A stretch of DNA of 56,822 bases from Bryobacterales bacterium (GCA_003135055.1 PLDF01000498.1:1-56822); one strand, 5' to 3'. Shown: positions 1-8,530, counted from the stretch's first letter. Numbers and translations are program-made. The notes: a model not told the origin generated them from the sequence alone.

Positions 1-251
1 TCCGAGGCCTAAGAACTTCGGACTAAGCCGTGTGCGCGTTGGCATCGACAGGCATAGTGCGGGCATGGCTCGTGGAGCAAGCCCCCTACGGCTGCTTTCG
101 GCTCGCGCCATGAGCTGCCGATTGGTCTTGCGCCAGTCGGGGATTTTTTTCGCCGGTCTCAGTGTGCTGCATCGACGGTTCTTGTAAGTATTTCTCCCGG
201 TGGATGGCGAATTCCTTGAAACCAGGCTTGTCCTCCCCCTGTCTGCGGATC

Positions 252-485
252 TCAGTCGCTATTGTTTGTGCATTCTCGCGGTCGAATTTCCAACCGCGCG
301 AGTCGCGTTCGCAAGCCGGAGAGTTTCTCGAACTCGGCCCGCATCCGCGACGGGGTCGCTTTTGCCCGCAAGTTGTTTGGATACTCCCGAACCAACTGGT
401 TCACGCTGGAGCCCAATGCCTTGGCCCGCTGCCGGGCGGACTCGATCGCTTTGTCGTCAACTGAGAGCGTGATGTTCATATCCAC
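252..485 (-). pseudogene. Decayed RHH-type antitoxin (VapB / DUF6364-like), frameshifted
   Basis: The open frame gives 77 residues starting MDMNITLSVDDKAIESAR, the usual opening of small ribbon-helix-helix antitoxins of PIN-domain toxins. The match runs through VNQLVREY and ends near FEKLSG. After that this frame becomes Arg-rich and unlike the family. Another frame on the same strand, around 262-300, reads RDSRGWKFDRENA, which fits the expected C-terminal peptide of such antitoxins. A single indel near position 300 would therefore explain the loss of frame. No PIN toxin is visible between 1 and 250. The best reading is an orphan antitoxin relic. The alternative is a functional short antitoxin with a new tail. 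Confidence 0.5.
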
Positions 486-580
486 ACATTACGTGCGCAC
501 GCAAGTTGTGTCCACGTTGATTGTGTCCACGTGAATATGTGTCGAGGACGCAAGGCAAAGGGCGCCTGGCTCTCGGCGAA

Positions 581-648
581 CGGTCGCGGCTCTGTAAGTA
601 TCTGAAAACACGCTGCGTCCGAAACGGAGCCGCGACCGTAAGGGAGCG
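581..648. repeat. Dispersed palindromic repeat family A, short copy
   Basis: CGGTCGCGGCTCTGT (581-595) faces its inverted counterpart CGGAGCCGCGACCGTAAGGG (625-644) across about 30 bases. The same module recurs near 6470, 22935, 26385-26445, 31300 and 49580, always outside genes. Confidence 0.8.
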
Positions 649-728
649 AATTACGGCACTGAGTGGCGATAATCCCCAATAAGCATCGCCGGGTGTCAGA
701 GCAGGCCTTCGGCCCGCGCCACTTTACT

Positions 729-2120
729 TTACTGCGAGCCCCGCGAGAGCATCATGGCTTTCACCGTCTGGAAAATGATGTAGCCGTCCAGGCTCAGCGT
801 CATGTTCTTGATGTAGTACAAATCGTACTCGAGCTTGGTGACTGTGTCTTCCAGCGTGTCCCCATACTTATAGTTGATTTGCGCCCATCCCGTTATCCCC
901 GGCCGGATGCAGTGCCGCTGGCGGTAGTAGGGTATTTTCTCGGAGAGTGCCTTTACGAACTCCGGCCGCTCCGGCCTCGGCCCCACCATCGACATCTCGC
1001 CTTTCAGAACATTGTAGATTTGCGGCAATTCATCAAAACGGATCTTGCGGATGATCTTGCCCACGGGCGTCACGCGCGGATCGTCCTTGCTGGCCCAGAC
1101 CGCGCCGGTTTCCGCTTCCGCATCCGCCCGCATGGAGCGAAACTTGTACACCGTGAACAGAGCGCCGTTGAGGCCCACGCGCACCTGCCGGTAGAGTACC
1201 GGGCCGGGCGAGGTGAGCCTCACCGCCAAAGCCGTGAGCACTACAAACGGAAACGAGACCACCACGCCGATAACCGCCACCGCGAGGTTCATCAGGTTTT
1301 GAAAGACAAGGCTGCTTCCCCTCGGCCCCAGCTCGCCCGAGTAGATCAGCTGCGAGGTGCGGATTTCCGTCAGACACACGCGGCCGCACAGCCGCTCGTA
1401 CACATTCGCCACCTCTTCGATGATGTACCCCGCGAAACGCAGCTCCAGCAGGTCGTTCATCGGCATCCGGTTGCGCCGCTCAAACATGCCCACAATGATG
1501 CGGCGCGGTTTTGTGGCGGCCACAATCTCCATCAGCGAGGAAATCACTCCGAGCACTTTGCCCCCGGGCAGCTCGGTCCCCGGCTCGCGGGATTCGTCCA
1601 CATAGCCGACCACCACCAGGCCGGCCTCCGGATGCGCGGCGATGTGTTGCGCGATATCCACCAGCAAAGGGCTCGCGCCAACCAGCAGCACGCGCTCGCC
1701 GCCCACCATTTGCAGGGCGAACTCCGAGAAAAAGACCCTCCAGCCGAATATCGCAATCACCGCGAGCGAGTTGCCGGTCAGCATGACGCGGATGGGTACC
1801 CGAAAGCCGGCATTCAGATAGGCAAGGAAGCCCTGGACGAGGAAGCAAACCCCGATCACCAGGCAGAGCTGTTGAAGAAGCTCAAGGTTCGAGCGTACAC
1901 GGATTCGGGAGTACAGGTCGTTAAAGTGCAGCCCGATCACGATGCTGGCCACCACCACCAGAATTCGCGGCAAGCCGCCTTCGTAGAGCAGGAAAATCGT
2001 GGGGTCGAACGGAAGAACCAGATAGCACGCCAGGATGAACGCCGAAACAATCAGCAGAAGCTCGCACAAGAAGACCGCGACGGTCCCTACCGGAATGAAA
2101 ACCCGAAATAAACGAATCAT
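729..2120 (-). CDS. Polyprenyl-phosphate sugar-1-phosphate transferase (exopolysaccharide/O-antigen initiation)
   Basis: This 463-aa integral membrane protein should load the first sugar phosphate onto undecaprenyl phosphate at the inner face of the cytoplasmic membrane. Four or five hydrophobic segments lie within about residues 8-145. A Rossmann-like central domain follows (VLLVGASPLLVDIA). One more membrane segment comes near residue 275, and then the bacterial sugar transferase catalytic domain. Diagnostic motifs there are SPGPVLYRQVRVG, YKFRSMR, DELPQIYNVLKGEMS and GPRPERPEFV. The last resembles the PEP-CTERM-associated EpsB_2 (TIGR03013) branch more than classical WbaP. It is divergent from rfbF-rfbG across 266 bp, consistent with a surface polysaccharide locus. 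The sugar specificity cannot be read from the sequence. Confidence 0.9.
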   Translation of the reverse strand: MIRLFRVFIPVGTVAVFLCELLLIVSAFILACYLVLPFDPTIFLLYEGGLPRILVVVASIVIGLHFNDLYSRIRVRSNLELLQQLCLVIGVCFLVQGFLAYLNAGFRVPIRVMLTGNSLAVIAIFGWRVFFSEFALQMVGGERVLLVGASPLLVDIAQHIAAHPEAGLVVVGYVDESREPGTELPGGKVLGVISSLMEIVAATKPRRIIVGMFERRNRMPMNDLLELRFAGYIIEEVANVYERLCGRVCLTEIRTSQLIYSGELGPRGSSLVFQNLMNLAVAVIGVVVSFPFVVLTALAVRLTSPGPVLYRQVRVGLNGALFTVYKFRSMRADAEAETGAVWASKDDPRVTPVGKIIRKIRFDELPQIYNVLKGEMSMVGPRPERPEFVKALSEKIPYYRQRHCIRPGITGWAQINYKYGDTLEDTVTKLEYDLYYIKNMTLSLDGYIIFQTVKAMMLSRGSQ

Positions 2121-2386
2121 GCTGAAGCTATTTTGCCGATCTGCGCTAAACTAAACCGTACCAGTCTATTTTCGCATCGGCCCGCATCTTTGGGGCAGCG
2201 GCGCTGCGTAATTGGCCTACTACCTCTCTTTAACCATAACTAAAGTCAACACAAGTTTCACAACCAAATACGGGATAGTGTTAACTCCCCGACACTTCAA
2301 TAATTGGGTTTCGGGCGAACTGCAACAGCCGGGACCGCCGGGGACAGGTTTTTCCCCCGGATCTCAAGCGCAGGGGGGTACAATTC
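2121..2386. other. Divergent intergenic region between sugar transferase and rfbF
   Basis: This 266-bp region is locally A+T-rich around 2225-2310 and should hold both divergent promoters. TACAAT at 2379-2384 sits only 2 nt before the rfbF GTG, and a G-run (2372-2378) could act as its ribosome site. No dispersed repeat copy was seen. Confidence 0.4.
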
Positions 2387-3163
2387 GTGAAGGTGGTCAT
2401 ACTGTGTGGCGGGTTGGGAACGCGGCTTCGCGAGGAAACCGAATTCCGCCCCAAGCCGATGGTCGAAGTGGGCGGACGGCCCATTCTGTGGCACATCATG
2501 AAGACCTATGCGCACCACGGCTTCCACGAGTTCGTGCTCTGTCTGGGCTATCGGGGCAACAACATCAAGGAATATTTCCTGAACTACGAAGCGATGAACA
2601 ACGATTTCTCCATCTGCCTGGGCCAGAAATCGCAGATTCGCTACCACGATCGGCACACTGAGCAGGGATTCGGCGTAACCCTCGCCGACACCGGCGTCAA
2701 GTGCATGACGGGCGGACGCATCCGCAAGATCGAAAAGTACGTCGATGGCGAAACCTTCCTGCTCACATACGGCGATGGGGTATGCGACGTCAATATCCGC
2801 GACCTGGTGGAATTCCACAAGAGTCACGGCAAAATCGCCACCGTCACCACCATTCCGCCTATCTCCCGCTTCGGCATGCTCGAGCTCGCGGCCGAAGACC
2901 GCGTGGAGCGCTTCACCGAGAAGCCCAAGACCGACGGCTGGATGAGCGCCGGTTACTTCGTGCTCAACCGCGAGGTGTTCGATTACCTGGGCGGCGACGA
3001 CTGCATCTTCGAGCGCGAGCCTTTAGAGCAACTGGCGCTCGACGGACAACTTATGGCCTATCGCCACGACGGCTATTTCTACGCTATGGACACCTATCGC
3101 GACCATCAGCACCTCAACGACGTGTGGAGCGGCGGCGCCGCCCCGTGGAGGGTTTGGGCATGA
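2387..3163 (+). CDS. rfbF: Glucose-1-phosphate cytidylyltransferase
   Basis: The enzyme makes CDP-glucose from CTP and glucose-1-phosphate, the first step to CDP-activated dideoxy sugars. The GTG start at 2387 directly opens the nucleotidyltransferase signature MKVVILCGGLGTRL. ETEFRPKPMVEVGGRPILWHIMK follows, which is highly characteristic of RfbF, and then GWMSAGYFVLNREVF and the terminal DTYRDHQHLNDVW. The length of 258 aa is normal. The TGA stop overlaps the ATG of the next gene by 4 nt, so the two are translationally coupled. Its product is the substrate of the next enzyme. Confidence 0.95.
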   Translation: MKVVILCGGLGTRLREETEFRPKPMVEVGGRPILWHIMKTYAHHGFHEFVLCLGYRGNNIKEYFLNYEAMNNDFSICLGQKSQIRYHDRHTEQGFGVTLADTGVKCMTGGRIRKIEKYVDGETFLLTYGDGVCDVNIRDLVEFHKSHGKIATVTTIPPISRFGMLELAAEDRVERFTEKPKTDGWMSAGYFVLNREVFDYLGGDDCIFEREPLEQLALDGQLMAYRHDGYFYAMDTYRDHQHLNDVWSGGAAPWRVWA

Positions 3164-4176
3164 CGAGCGCCTTTTGGCAGGATCGTCCCGTGCTTGTCAC
3201 CGGCGCCACCGGACTGCTCGGCTCATGGCTCACGCGCCGTCTGGTGGAAGCCGGGGCCAGCGTGGTCTGCTTCGTGCGCGATTGGGTTCCGCAGAGCGAA
3301 TTGGTGCGGTCGCGCGTCCTCGATCGGGTGAAAGTGGTCCGCGGCGACATCCGCGACCGCGACGCGCTGGAGCGCGCCATCGGCGAGTATGAAGCCGACA
3401 CCGTGATTCACCTGGCCGCGCAGGCCATCGTCGGCATCGCCAACCGCAATCCGGTTTCCACCTTCGAGAGCAATATTCAAGGCACGTGGAATCTGCTGGA
3501 AGCCTGCCGCCGCTCGCCCAGCGTGAAATCCATCGTGACTGCGTCGTCCGATAAAGCCTACGGCGATCAGGAGCGTTTGCCGTACTGCGAAGACGCGCCC
3601 CTGCAAGGCCGCCATCCCTACGACGTCAGCAAATCGTGCGCCGATCTGATCGCGCAGACGTACGCCCACACCTATGGCTTGCCGGTGGCCGTGACGCGCT
3701 GCGGCAATTTCTACGGCGGCGGCGATCTGAACTGGAACCGGATTGTGCCGGGGACCATTCGTTCGGTGGTGCGCGGCGAGCGCCCGATTATCCGCTCCGA
3801 CGGCCAGAATGTGCGCGATTATTTCTACGTGGAAGACGGCGCAGCGGCCTACATGCTGCTCGCCGAGCAGCTTCACGGCCGTCCCGAGCTGCGCGGCCAG
3901 GCGTTCAATTTTTCGAACGAAACCGAAACCACGGTGCTCGAGTTGGTGCGCCGCGTGCTCAAAGCGATGCGATCGGATCTGGAGCCCGTGGTGCTTAACG
4001 AAGCGTCGAACGAGATCCGCCGCCAGTTCCTGAGCGCCGCGCACGCCCGCCGGACGCTGCCGTGGTCGCCGCTCTTCACGCTGGACGAAGGCATGCGCCG
4101 GACCGTCGCGTGGTACGAAGATTTTCTGCGGGCGTCGCACAAACCGATCGACCATCGGCAGCGCGCGTACGCCTGA
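3160..4176 (+). CDS. rfbG: CDP-glucose 4,6-dehydratase
   Basis: A 338-aa extended short-chain dehydrogenase. The NAD-binding motif TGATGLLGSWL is near the N-terminus, DTVIHLAAQAIVG follows, then SSDKAYG and the catalytic PYDVSKSCADL (YxxxK). RDYFYVEDGAAAYM and the C-terminal helices fit CDP-glucose 4,6-dehydratases. An open frame extends much further upstream, but that part is out-of-frame rfbF; the ATG at 3160, overlapping the rfbF stop, is the natural start. The product, CDP-4-keto-6-deoxyglucose, would feed a dideoxy- or branched-sugar pathway whose later genes (rfbH, epimerases) are not in this window. Confidence 0.93.
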   Translation: MTSAFWQDRPVLVTGATGLLGSWLTRRLVEAGASVVCFVRDWVPQSELVRSRVLDRVKVVRGDIRDRDALERAIGEYEADTVIHLAAQAIVGIANRNPVSTFESNIQGTWNLLEACRRSPSVKSIVTASSDKAYGDQERLPYCEDAPLQGRHPYDVSKSCADLIAQTYAHTYGLPVAVTRCGNFYGGGDLNWNRIVPGTIRSVVRGERPIIRSDGQNVRDYFYVEDGAAAYMLLAEQLHGRPELRGQAFNFSNETETTVLELVRRVLKAMRSDLEPVVLNEASNEIRRQFLSAAHARRTLPWSPLFTLDEGMRRTVAWYEDFLRASHKPIDHRQRAYA

Positions 4177-4389
4177 AAACTGTGCCACTTGGCGGCGCAC
4201 CATGGTAGAGCTTCGCGTAAGTTGAGTGACAGCCGATGTACTACGGTTTGGCAGAAACTCAAGAACCGCTGTCGATCTTCTGCCGCGATTCCCAATTCTC
4301 GAAATAGTTTCCGTCTTGCCGCTACCCAGTGCCATTTACCTTCAGCCCTTCTGCTCCGTGTCGCGATACGGGGGCGCTCTGGGTCTATT
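4177..4389. other. Intergenic, no gene seen
   Basis: The stretch between rfbG and the transposase scar has no convincing reading frame on either strand and no copy of the repeat families described here. Confidence 0.4.
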
Positions 4390-4488
4390 CTAGTACGCCA
4401 GCAGGTCCGCCAGCTCCCACACCCGCGCCGTGATCCCGGCCTCCATCGCGGGCGTGACGCGCAGCTTCGTGTGGATACGCACGAAGTT
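4390..4488 (-). pseudogene. C-terminal scar of a transposase
   Basis: Read on the minus strand, the last 33 codons before a TAG at 4390-4392 give NFVRIHTKLRVTPAMEAGI and then TARVWELADLLAY. This matches the conserved C-terminal tail of an IS transposase group common in soil bacteria (typical form NFCRIHxTLRVTPAMEAG). Nothing upstream continues as transposase, so only the 3' end of an old insertion survives. It borders the module at 4529-5729 and may mark its entry. Confidence 0.6.
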
Positions 4489-4528
4489 GGAAGGCCGTTT
4501 TGGCAAGGCGGGCGAGAGCCAAGCCGGT

Positions 4529-5308
4529 TTAGAGTTGTTCCACAGCATCGCGCAAACCGTCGAGCGAATTGCCAGCCATAACCACGTCTGCCCTGCTTTC
4601 TAAAATTGCTCGGCTCGTGTCGGACCACTTCTGATAGCGAACGTCATAGATGAGGGCGAGTTTGGAGTTTGTTTTCCGATGCCACTCTCCTCTTTTGATG
4701 TCGTCACATTTGAATCCCCAGATTTGCGCCACGGTATGTGTATTCTGGCCACTTAGGATACTCAATGCCATCCCCCTCCGACCATTAGGGGGCACCACTA
4801 GATCAAACGGATGGAGTTCAATTTCGCCAGGGATCTTCTCGTGCAAGCGATAGGGCAGCATTGCAGATTCCAGCGTCAGCTTCACCTGAGACAGAAGGTC
4901 GTCATCTATTGTTTCGCGCGGCTTATGAACCAAATACACGTCTCCAATCGTCTTCGCCGTTTCCAGGAATTTCTGTATGGAGATTCCGAGGTCCCTATAG
5001 GAGGTCTCAAGCACCAAATGGGTATCGACGATCCTCAAACCGGATAAGCTTGCAAGGCGTTCCAACTTCTCCTTCATCTGAGGGGTTAGGGAGTATCCAG
5101 CCGCTTGGACCTCTCCCAGCGTCCTTGCCGAATCAGAAAGGATACAGTGGCTCTTTCCAACTTTTGTCACCATGATTTCAACCCGGTGATTAGCCGCAAG
5201 ATGAAACGGGAATGAGAGGGTCGCGCTATCGCCGTTGAATTCGACGGCGATTAGGTTCCGATAGGCGCTCAGGTATGTATCCAAAACAGCATCAATGCTC
5301 AATGTCAT
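4529..5308 (-). CDS. DUF1828-like protein, second gene of a two-gene module
   Basis: A 259-aa soluble protein with no signal peptide or membrane segment. The N-terminal part (about residues 20-110) has the flavour of DUF1828: a beta-rich stretch with VEIMVTKVGKSHCILSDSARTLGEVQAAGYSLT, then KLERLASLSGLRI. The C-terminal half ends in KLALIYDVRYQKWSDTSRAILESRADVVMAG, which I do not recognise. Its ATG (5308) lies inside the preceding gene, a 17-nt overlap that implies coupled translation. Base composition is visibly less G+C-rich than in flanking genes, suggesting acquisition. DUF1828 proteins occur in mobile and possibly toxin-antitoxin or defence settings, but a function cannot be stated. Confidence 0.6.
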   Translation of the reverse strand: MTLSIDAVLDTYLSAYRNLIAVEFNGDSATLSFPFHLAANHRVEIMVTKVGKSHCILSDSARTLGEVQAAGYSLTPQMKEKLERLASLSGLRIVDTHLVLETSYRDLGISIQKFLETAKTIGDVYLVHKPRETIDDDLLSQVKLTLESAMLPYRLHEKIPGEIELHPFDLVVPPNGRRGMALSILSGQNTHTVAQIWGFKCDDIKRGEWHRKTNSKLALIYDVRYQKWSDTSRAILESRADVVMAGNSLDGLRDAVEQL

Positions 5309-5729
5309 GAATGCTTCCTTGCTCGCTCTGCACGTCGATGTTCCATTTTTTCAAGCCCCATTTTAAAATGTCGAGGAGAGTCTTTCGCGTTGGCTCAGGT
5401 TTTGCGGCAACGACATGTGCATCTTCGTCTATCGGCGACCAAATATGCTCATGCCATCCCTTTACTACGCTCCCATCCGGATTGTCGTGCCAGAGTTCAT
5501 AGTTCACTCCTCGGATACGCCTGCCGTACCATTCCAGTGCAGCGCTCGGAGTTGGAGACGGAAGCCCGGTTGGGGCTTGGTGCGCCTTCGCCAATACCAC
5601 CAGGCCCTTGAGGGGCCTGTTTGGCTCGGATTTACGGAATACCTCAGCCTGAATTCGCCATCCTTTTTTTCGTGTGGGGTCAAGGAACCCCGCTTCAGGA
5701 ATGAACCTTATGAACTTGGATGCGGCCAT
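5292..5729 (-). CDS. Small protein of unknown function, first gene of the module
   Basis: The start MAASKFIRF at 5729 gives 145 aa. A longer open frame reaches 5999 but would run through the promoter and the divergent gene. Notable segments are ALEWYGRRIRGVNYELWHD, GSVVKGWHEHIWSPIDED and, near the end, DILKWGLKKWNIDVQ. The WHEH-type pattern recalls small beta-rich toxin-antitoxin partners such as DUF6516/TumE proteins, but the resemblance is weak and I do not assign it. It overlaps the DUF1828-like gene by 17 nt, so the two are one transcription unit. Compared with neighbours it is A+T-richer. It could be a toxin, an antitoxin or an accessory of an element. Confidence 0.55.
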   Translation of the reverse strand: MAASKFIRFIPEAGFLDPTRKKGWRIQAEVFRKSEPNRPLKGLVVLAKAHQAPTGLPSPTPSAALEWYGRRIRGVNYELWHDNPDGSVVKGWHEHIWSPIDEDAHVVAAKPEPTRKTLLDILKWGLKKWNIDVQSEQGSIHDIEH

Positions 5730-5883
5730 CAAGTAGTAACGTCGGCTTTTGTGAATCGCTCCAAAACGATCCACCAGGCATATCAGGGAGCAAACGCTAT
5801 TGGCGGTTCCTGGCCAGTACCGCACATTAGGACACTCCCCGCCGGTGGCCCACTGGACCCCGCCGCGGTACGAGAATGGGATC

Positions 5884-6264
5884 ATGGCCGGCGTGAGAAT
5901 GGACAAGTGGCTCTGGGCCGCCCGATTCTTCAAGACGCGCGCGCTCGCTGCACGGGCATGTGAGCTTGGCAGGATTGAATCCAACGGACAAGCAGCCAAG
6001 GCTGCGCGCGAGGTCCGAGCCGGCGACCGGCTGCAAGTGAAGAACGATGGCGGCGACTTTCAGGTGGAGGTCCTGCTGGTCAGTGAGATGCGCGGCCCGG
6101 CGGCGGTTGCGCAGACGCTCTACCGTGAGACGGAGGCGAGCCGGGAGGCGCGGCTAAAGTTGGCGGAAGAACGCAAAGCGATGCCGCATTTCGAAGCGTT
6201 GCGGGAAGGCAAACCCTCGAAACGCGATCGCCGGGAATTCGACCGGTTTCGGGGAAGAGCGTAA
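5884..6264 (+). CDS. hslR: S4-domain RNA-binding protein, HslR (Hsp15)-like
   Basis: The protein has 126 aa from the ATG at 5884; an ATG at 5899 giving MDKWLWAARFFKTR is equally possible. That motif and the following ACELGRIESNGQAAKAAREVRAGDRLQV form the S4 RNA-binding fold. The tail with LYRET, RKAMP and RREFDRFRGRA is rich in charged residues, as in Hsp15. Hsp15 recycles stalled 50S subunits that carry peptidyl-tRNA. It stands alone here, with the islet on one side and a repeat cluster on the other. The assignment to the S4/HslR family is secure; the exact cellular role in this phylum is inferred. Confidence 0.85.
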   Translation: MAGVRMDKWLWAARFFKTRALAARACELGRIESNGQAAKAAREVRAGDRLQVKNDGGDFQVEVLLVSEMRGPAAVAQTLYRETEASREARLKLAEERKAMPHFEALREGKPSKRDRREFDRFRGRA

Positions 6265-6310
6265 CCACCGGTTAGCCGCACTAACCGTGCCATTTCAACG
6301 TGACGAGGGA

Positions 6311-6369
6311 GGACCGAAGCGCATTCACACGATTGTGTGAATGCTGCACGCAGAAGTGCGTGCGCCACG
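6311..6369. repeat. Dispersed double-hairpin repeat family B, copy 1
   Basis: Two adjacent inverted repeats: GCATTCACACGATTGTGTGAATGC, then TGCACGCAGAAGTGCGTGC, ending in GCCACG. Other copies are at 38270-38325 (inverted), 43724-43780 and, cut by the window edge, 56803-56822. Confidence 0.85.
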
Positions 6370-6388
6370 ACGGCCGATGCGCGCCGGG

Positions 6389-6495
6389 TGCCTAAACGGA
6401 TTCGGGAAACGCCGGTCAAAAGGTCAAAACCCGCTCCCTTACTATTTGCAGACACACGCAACCGAGACAGAGCCGCGACCGTGAGGGAGTGGGTT
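6389..6495. repeat. Dispersed repeat family A, half element
   Basis: GGGTGCCTAAACGGATTCGG begins the inverted form of the right arm of the full element at 26316-26474. GACACACGCA and then GAGCCGCGACCGTGAGGGAG follow. With the family B copy just before it, this fills most of the 430-bp gap between 6265 and 6697. The rest of that gap shows no gene. Confidence 0.8.
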
Positions 6496-6697
6496 TTCGG
6501 TGGGTCAGATTGGACTCATCATTACATCCAGCGGCTTCGTGGACATTACACTGGCATCGAGGGCTTCGCGGCAGGCCGCATTTAGAGACCCGGCCAGATG
6601 CCTCACGGAAGGAATGTTTGCAGCTGGCCGGAACACGCGTCGGCGCTGCAATAACCGGCCCCCCAACTCGTCCTCACTAAAGAGGGACAAAGAGCGG

Positions 6698-7468
6698 ATG
6701 CGCGCGATATTTGGAACAAGTCTATTGATTTTCAGCGCTTGCGGCGCGTTCGGCCAGCCCGCGGAGGCGCCGGCCTTCGAGGTGGCATCGGTCAAGATGA
6801 ACGCCGCCGGGTCCGGCGAGGGCCCGGGCCGCGGACGGGAAATTATCACCCCATCGCCGGCTGGCGTCACCATGAAGAACGTCCATCTGAAGTCCGTGTT
6901 GCAATGGGCCTACCATCTGCAGGCCATCCAGGTCTCGGGGCCCAGTTGGCTAGACGACAACAGATATGACATCGTGGCCAAGGCGGCCGGTGAGACGCCC
7001 GGGGAGCGGCAGCGGGTGATGATGCAAACGCTGCTGGCCGAGAGATTCAAGCTGACTTTCCACCGTGAGACCAAGGAGATGCCGGCTTACGTATTTACCG
7101 TGGCAAAGGGCGGGCACAAGCTCAAGCCGTCCGAGAGCGAAGGCGAGATGGAGGTGAAACCCACCGCCAATGGCAAGATGGCCGCGGCATTCACCCGGGT
7201 CACTCTGGCGCAACTGTCGGAAATGGCCCAGTCCCCGCTGCAAGGCGTGGTGGTGGACCAGACCGGATTGAAAGGGAGCTACGACTTCACGCTGGATATG
7301 TCCCCCTTTATGGGCGGCGGCGACTTCCGGCCCACCGGCATTGAGGACGTGATCACCATGATCATTCAAGCCGCCAACGAACAGCTGGGAATCAAAATCG
7401 AGCAGAAGAAGGTGCCCGCCGAGCTGCTGATCGTGGACCACGCTGAGAAAATCCCGGTAGAGAACTGA
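6698..7468 (+). CDS. TIGR03435 family secreted protein
   Basis: From the ATG at 6698 the product has 256 aa. The N-terminal signal peptide (MRAIFGTSLLIFSACGAFGQ) is followed by PAFEVASVKMNAAG, the hallmark opening of TIGR03435, a family greatly expanded in Solibacter and other soil acidobacteria. Further family motifs are GVTMKNVHLKSVLQWAYHLQ, GPSWLDDNRYDIVAKA, MMQTLLAERFKLTFHRETKEMPAYVF and, close to the end, DQTGLKGSYDFTLDMSP. An upstream extension of the frame to 6500 lacks a signal peptide and is rejected. The biochemical role of the family is unknown. Secretion is predicted from the sequence; a periplasmic or surface location is inferred. Confidence 0.9.
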   Translation: MRAIFGTSLLIFSACGAFGQPAEAPAFEVASVKMNAAGSGEGPGRGREIITPSPAGVTMKNVHLKSVLQWAYHLQAIQVSGPSWLDDNRYDIVAKAAGETPGERQRVMMQTLLAERFKLTFHRETKEMPAYVFTVAKGGHKLKPSESEGEMEVKPTANGKMAAAFTRVTLAQLSEMAQSPLQGVVVDQTGLKGSYDFTLDMSPFMGGGDFRPTGIEDVITMIIQAANEQLGIKIEQKKVPAELLIVDHAEKIPVEN

Positions 7469-7876
7469 CGTGGGGTGGGCCATGGCCAATAAGCCCCATG
7501 GCCTGCCCTGTCCCGAGCCACTCCGAGGGCTGGGCTTTCGGGTGTCAGGCTTTCGGGTGTGAATTGCGATATGGAAACCTGCCGGCTTCAGTGCCCCCGC
7601 CATAGCGCCGCCCGCGACTTTGAAAATCGAGTCGCATTCGGCTTTCGCTCATGCTTCCCCTCGCCGGGCTTAAGTATTTTATTTTCAATACCATTAATCT
7701 GTTCCGATGAACTTCCGGCCGCCGGCGCCTCGACGCGCGCCTGCACAACATAAGAGTCCCGCGAAGTTGGTCACAAGGCTTCAAAAATCGTTAACCGAAT
7801 AATTCCAAAGAACTTATAGAAATACTCTCGCAGATCGCTACCACCACCTCTGCTACTCTTTAAACGAGAGCTCTTC
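7469..7876. other. Intergenic region with a palindrome and a direct repeat
   Basis: GGGCCATGGCC and CATGGCCTGCCC (about 7477-7511) can pair as a hairpin downstream of the TIGR03435 gene. GGCTTTCGGGTGT occurs twice in succession (about 7530-7560). From 7670 onward the sequence is A+T-richer, presumably the promoter of the gene at 7877. GAGAG at 7866-7870 is a possible ribosome site for it. Confidence 0.5.
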
Positions 7877-8431
7877 ATGGCAGACACCAAACAACCCGCG
7901 GCCAAACGCCGCCACGCACAAGAAACCGCCGGCTCGCGCACCGCCGAGGGCAAGGCCGCATCCCGCGTCGAGGCCCTCAAGCCCGGCGTCCACGCGAACA
8001 CCGTGATTCCGTTCGAGGAATCCGCCGAAGGCCTCGCCCATCTCGCCGCCGAGTACCACGAGCACCATCTCCCTGCCAACGCCGCCGAGTTCGACCTGGT
8101 CGAAACCTTGGTTAAGAACGAATGGAGCCTCCGCCGCCTGCGCCGCACCGAAGCCGAAATTTGGGAGCAAGTCAGCGATAAGCTCCTTGCCGAAAAAGGC
8201 CCAGGCGGCGTGGTGACTTCCGGCGAAACCTTTGCCGCGGCTTCCGGCCAATTCGTGCGCCACCAACGGGCCGTCGAGGCCTGCGAGCGCAACTATCACC
8301 GCGCCCTCAAGGAACTGCGACGCCTCAAAGCGCCACCCCAGTCCGGGCCGGGACAATCGAAGACTGCCTCCGGGCGGGGTTCGCTTCTTCAATTCCCGCA
8401 ACCTCCCGGCGCGCAGAACCGCGACCGTTAA
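7877..8431 (+). CDS. Small charged protein of a multicopy acidobacterial family, function unknown
   Basis: 184 aa, hydrophilic and with no membrane segment. The N-terminus is Lys/Arg/Ala-rich. The core SRVEALKPGVHANTVIP, HLAAEYHEHHLPANAAEFDLVETLV and NEWSLRRLRRTEAEIW matches a recurrent soil-bacterial family (typical form SRLNALKHGLTAxTVVLPGE) that occurs in many copies per genome. The middle part is mostly helical and may form a coiled coil; the tail is Pro/Gln/Gly-rich and disordered. The family often looks element-like because of its copy number, but no transposase or terminal repeat flanks it here. No function is known to me. Confidence 0.65.
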   Translation: MADTKQPAAKRRHAQETAGSRTAEGKAASRVEALKPGVHANTVIPFEESAEGLAHLAAEYHEHHLPANAAEFDLVETLVKNEWSLRRLRRTEAEIWEQVSDKLLAEKGPGGVVTSGETFAAASGQFVRHQRAVEACERNYHRALKELRRLKAPPQSGPGQSKTASGRGSLLQFPQPPGAQNRDR

Positions 8432-8530
8432 CCAAGCGGACGTTGACCGCCTGGCGAGGAAGCCGTATCGATGTAGTACGATACCCCATAGGAGCGTGTT
8501 CTGAAGGCTAAACCGATTCCCACCTCTGAA

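Noticed and set aside
663..2111. 482-codon open frame antisense to the sugar transferase
   Set aside because: His/Arg-rich translation without family motifs; it is a shadow of the high-G+C gene on the other strand.
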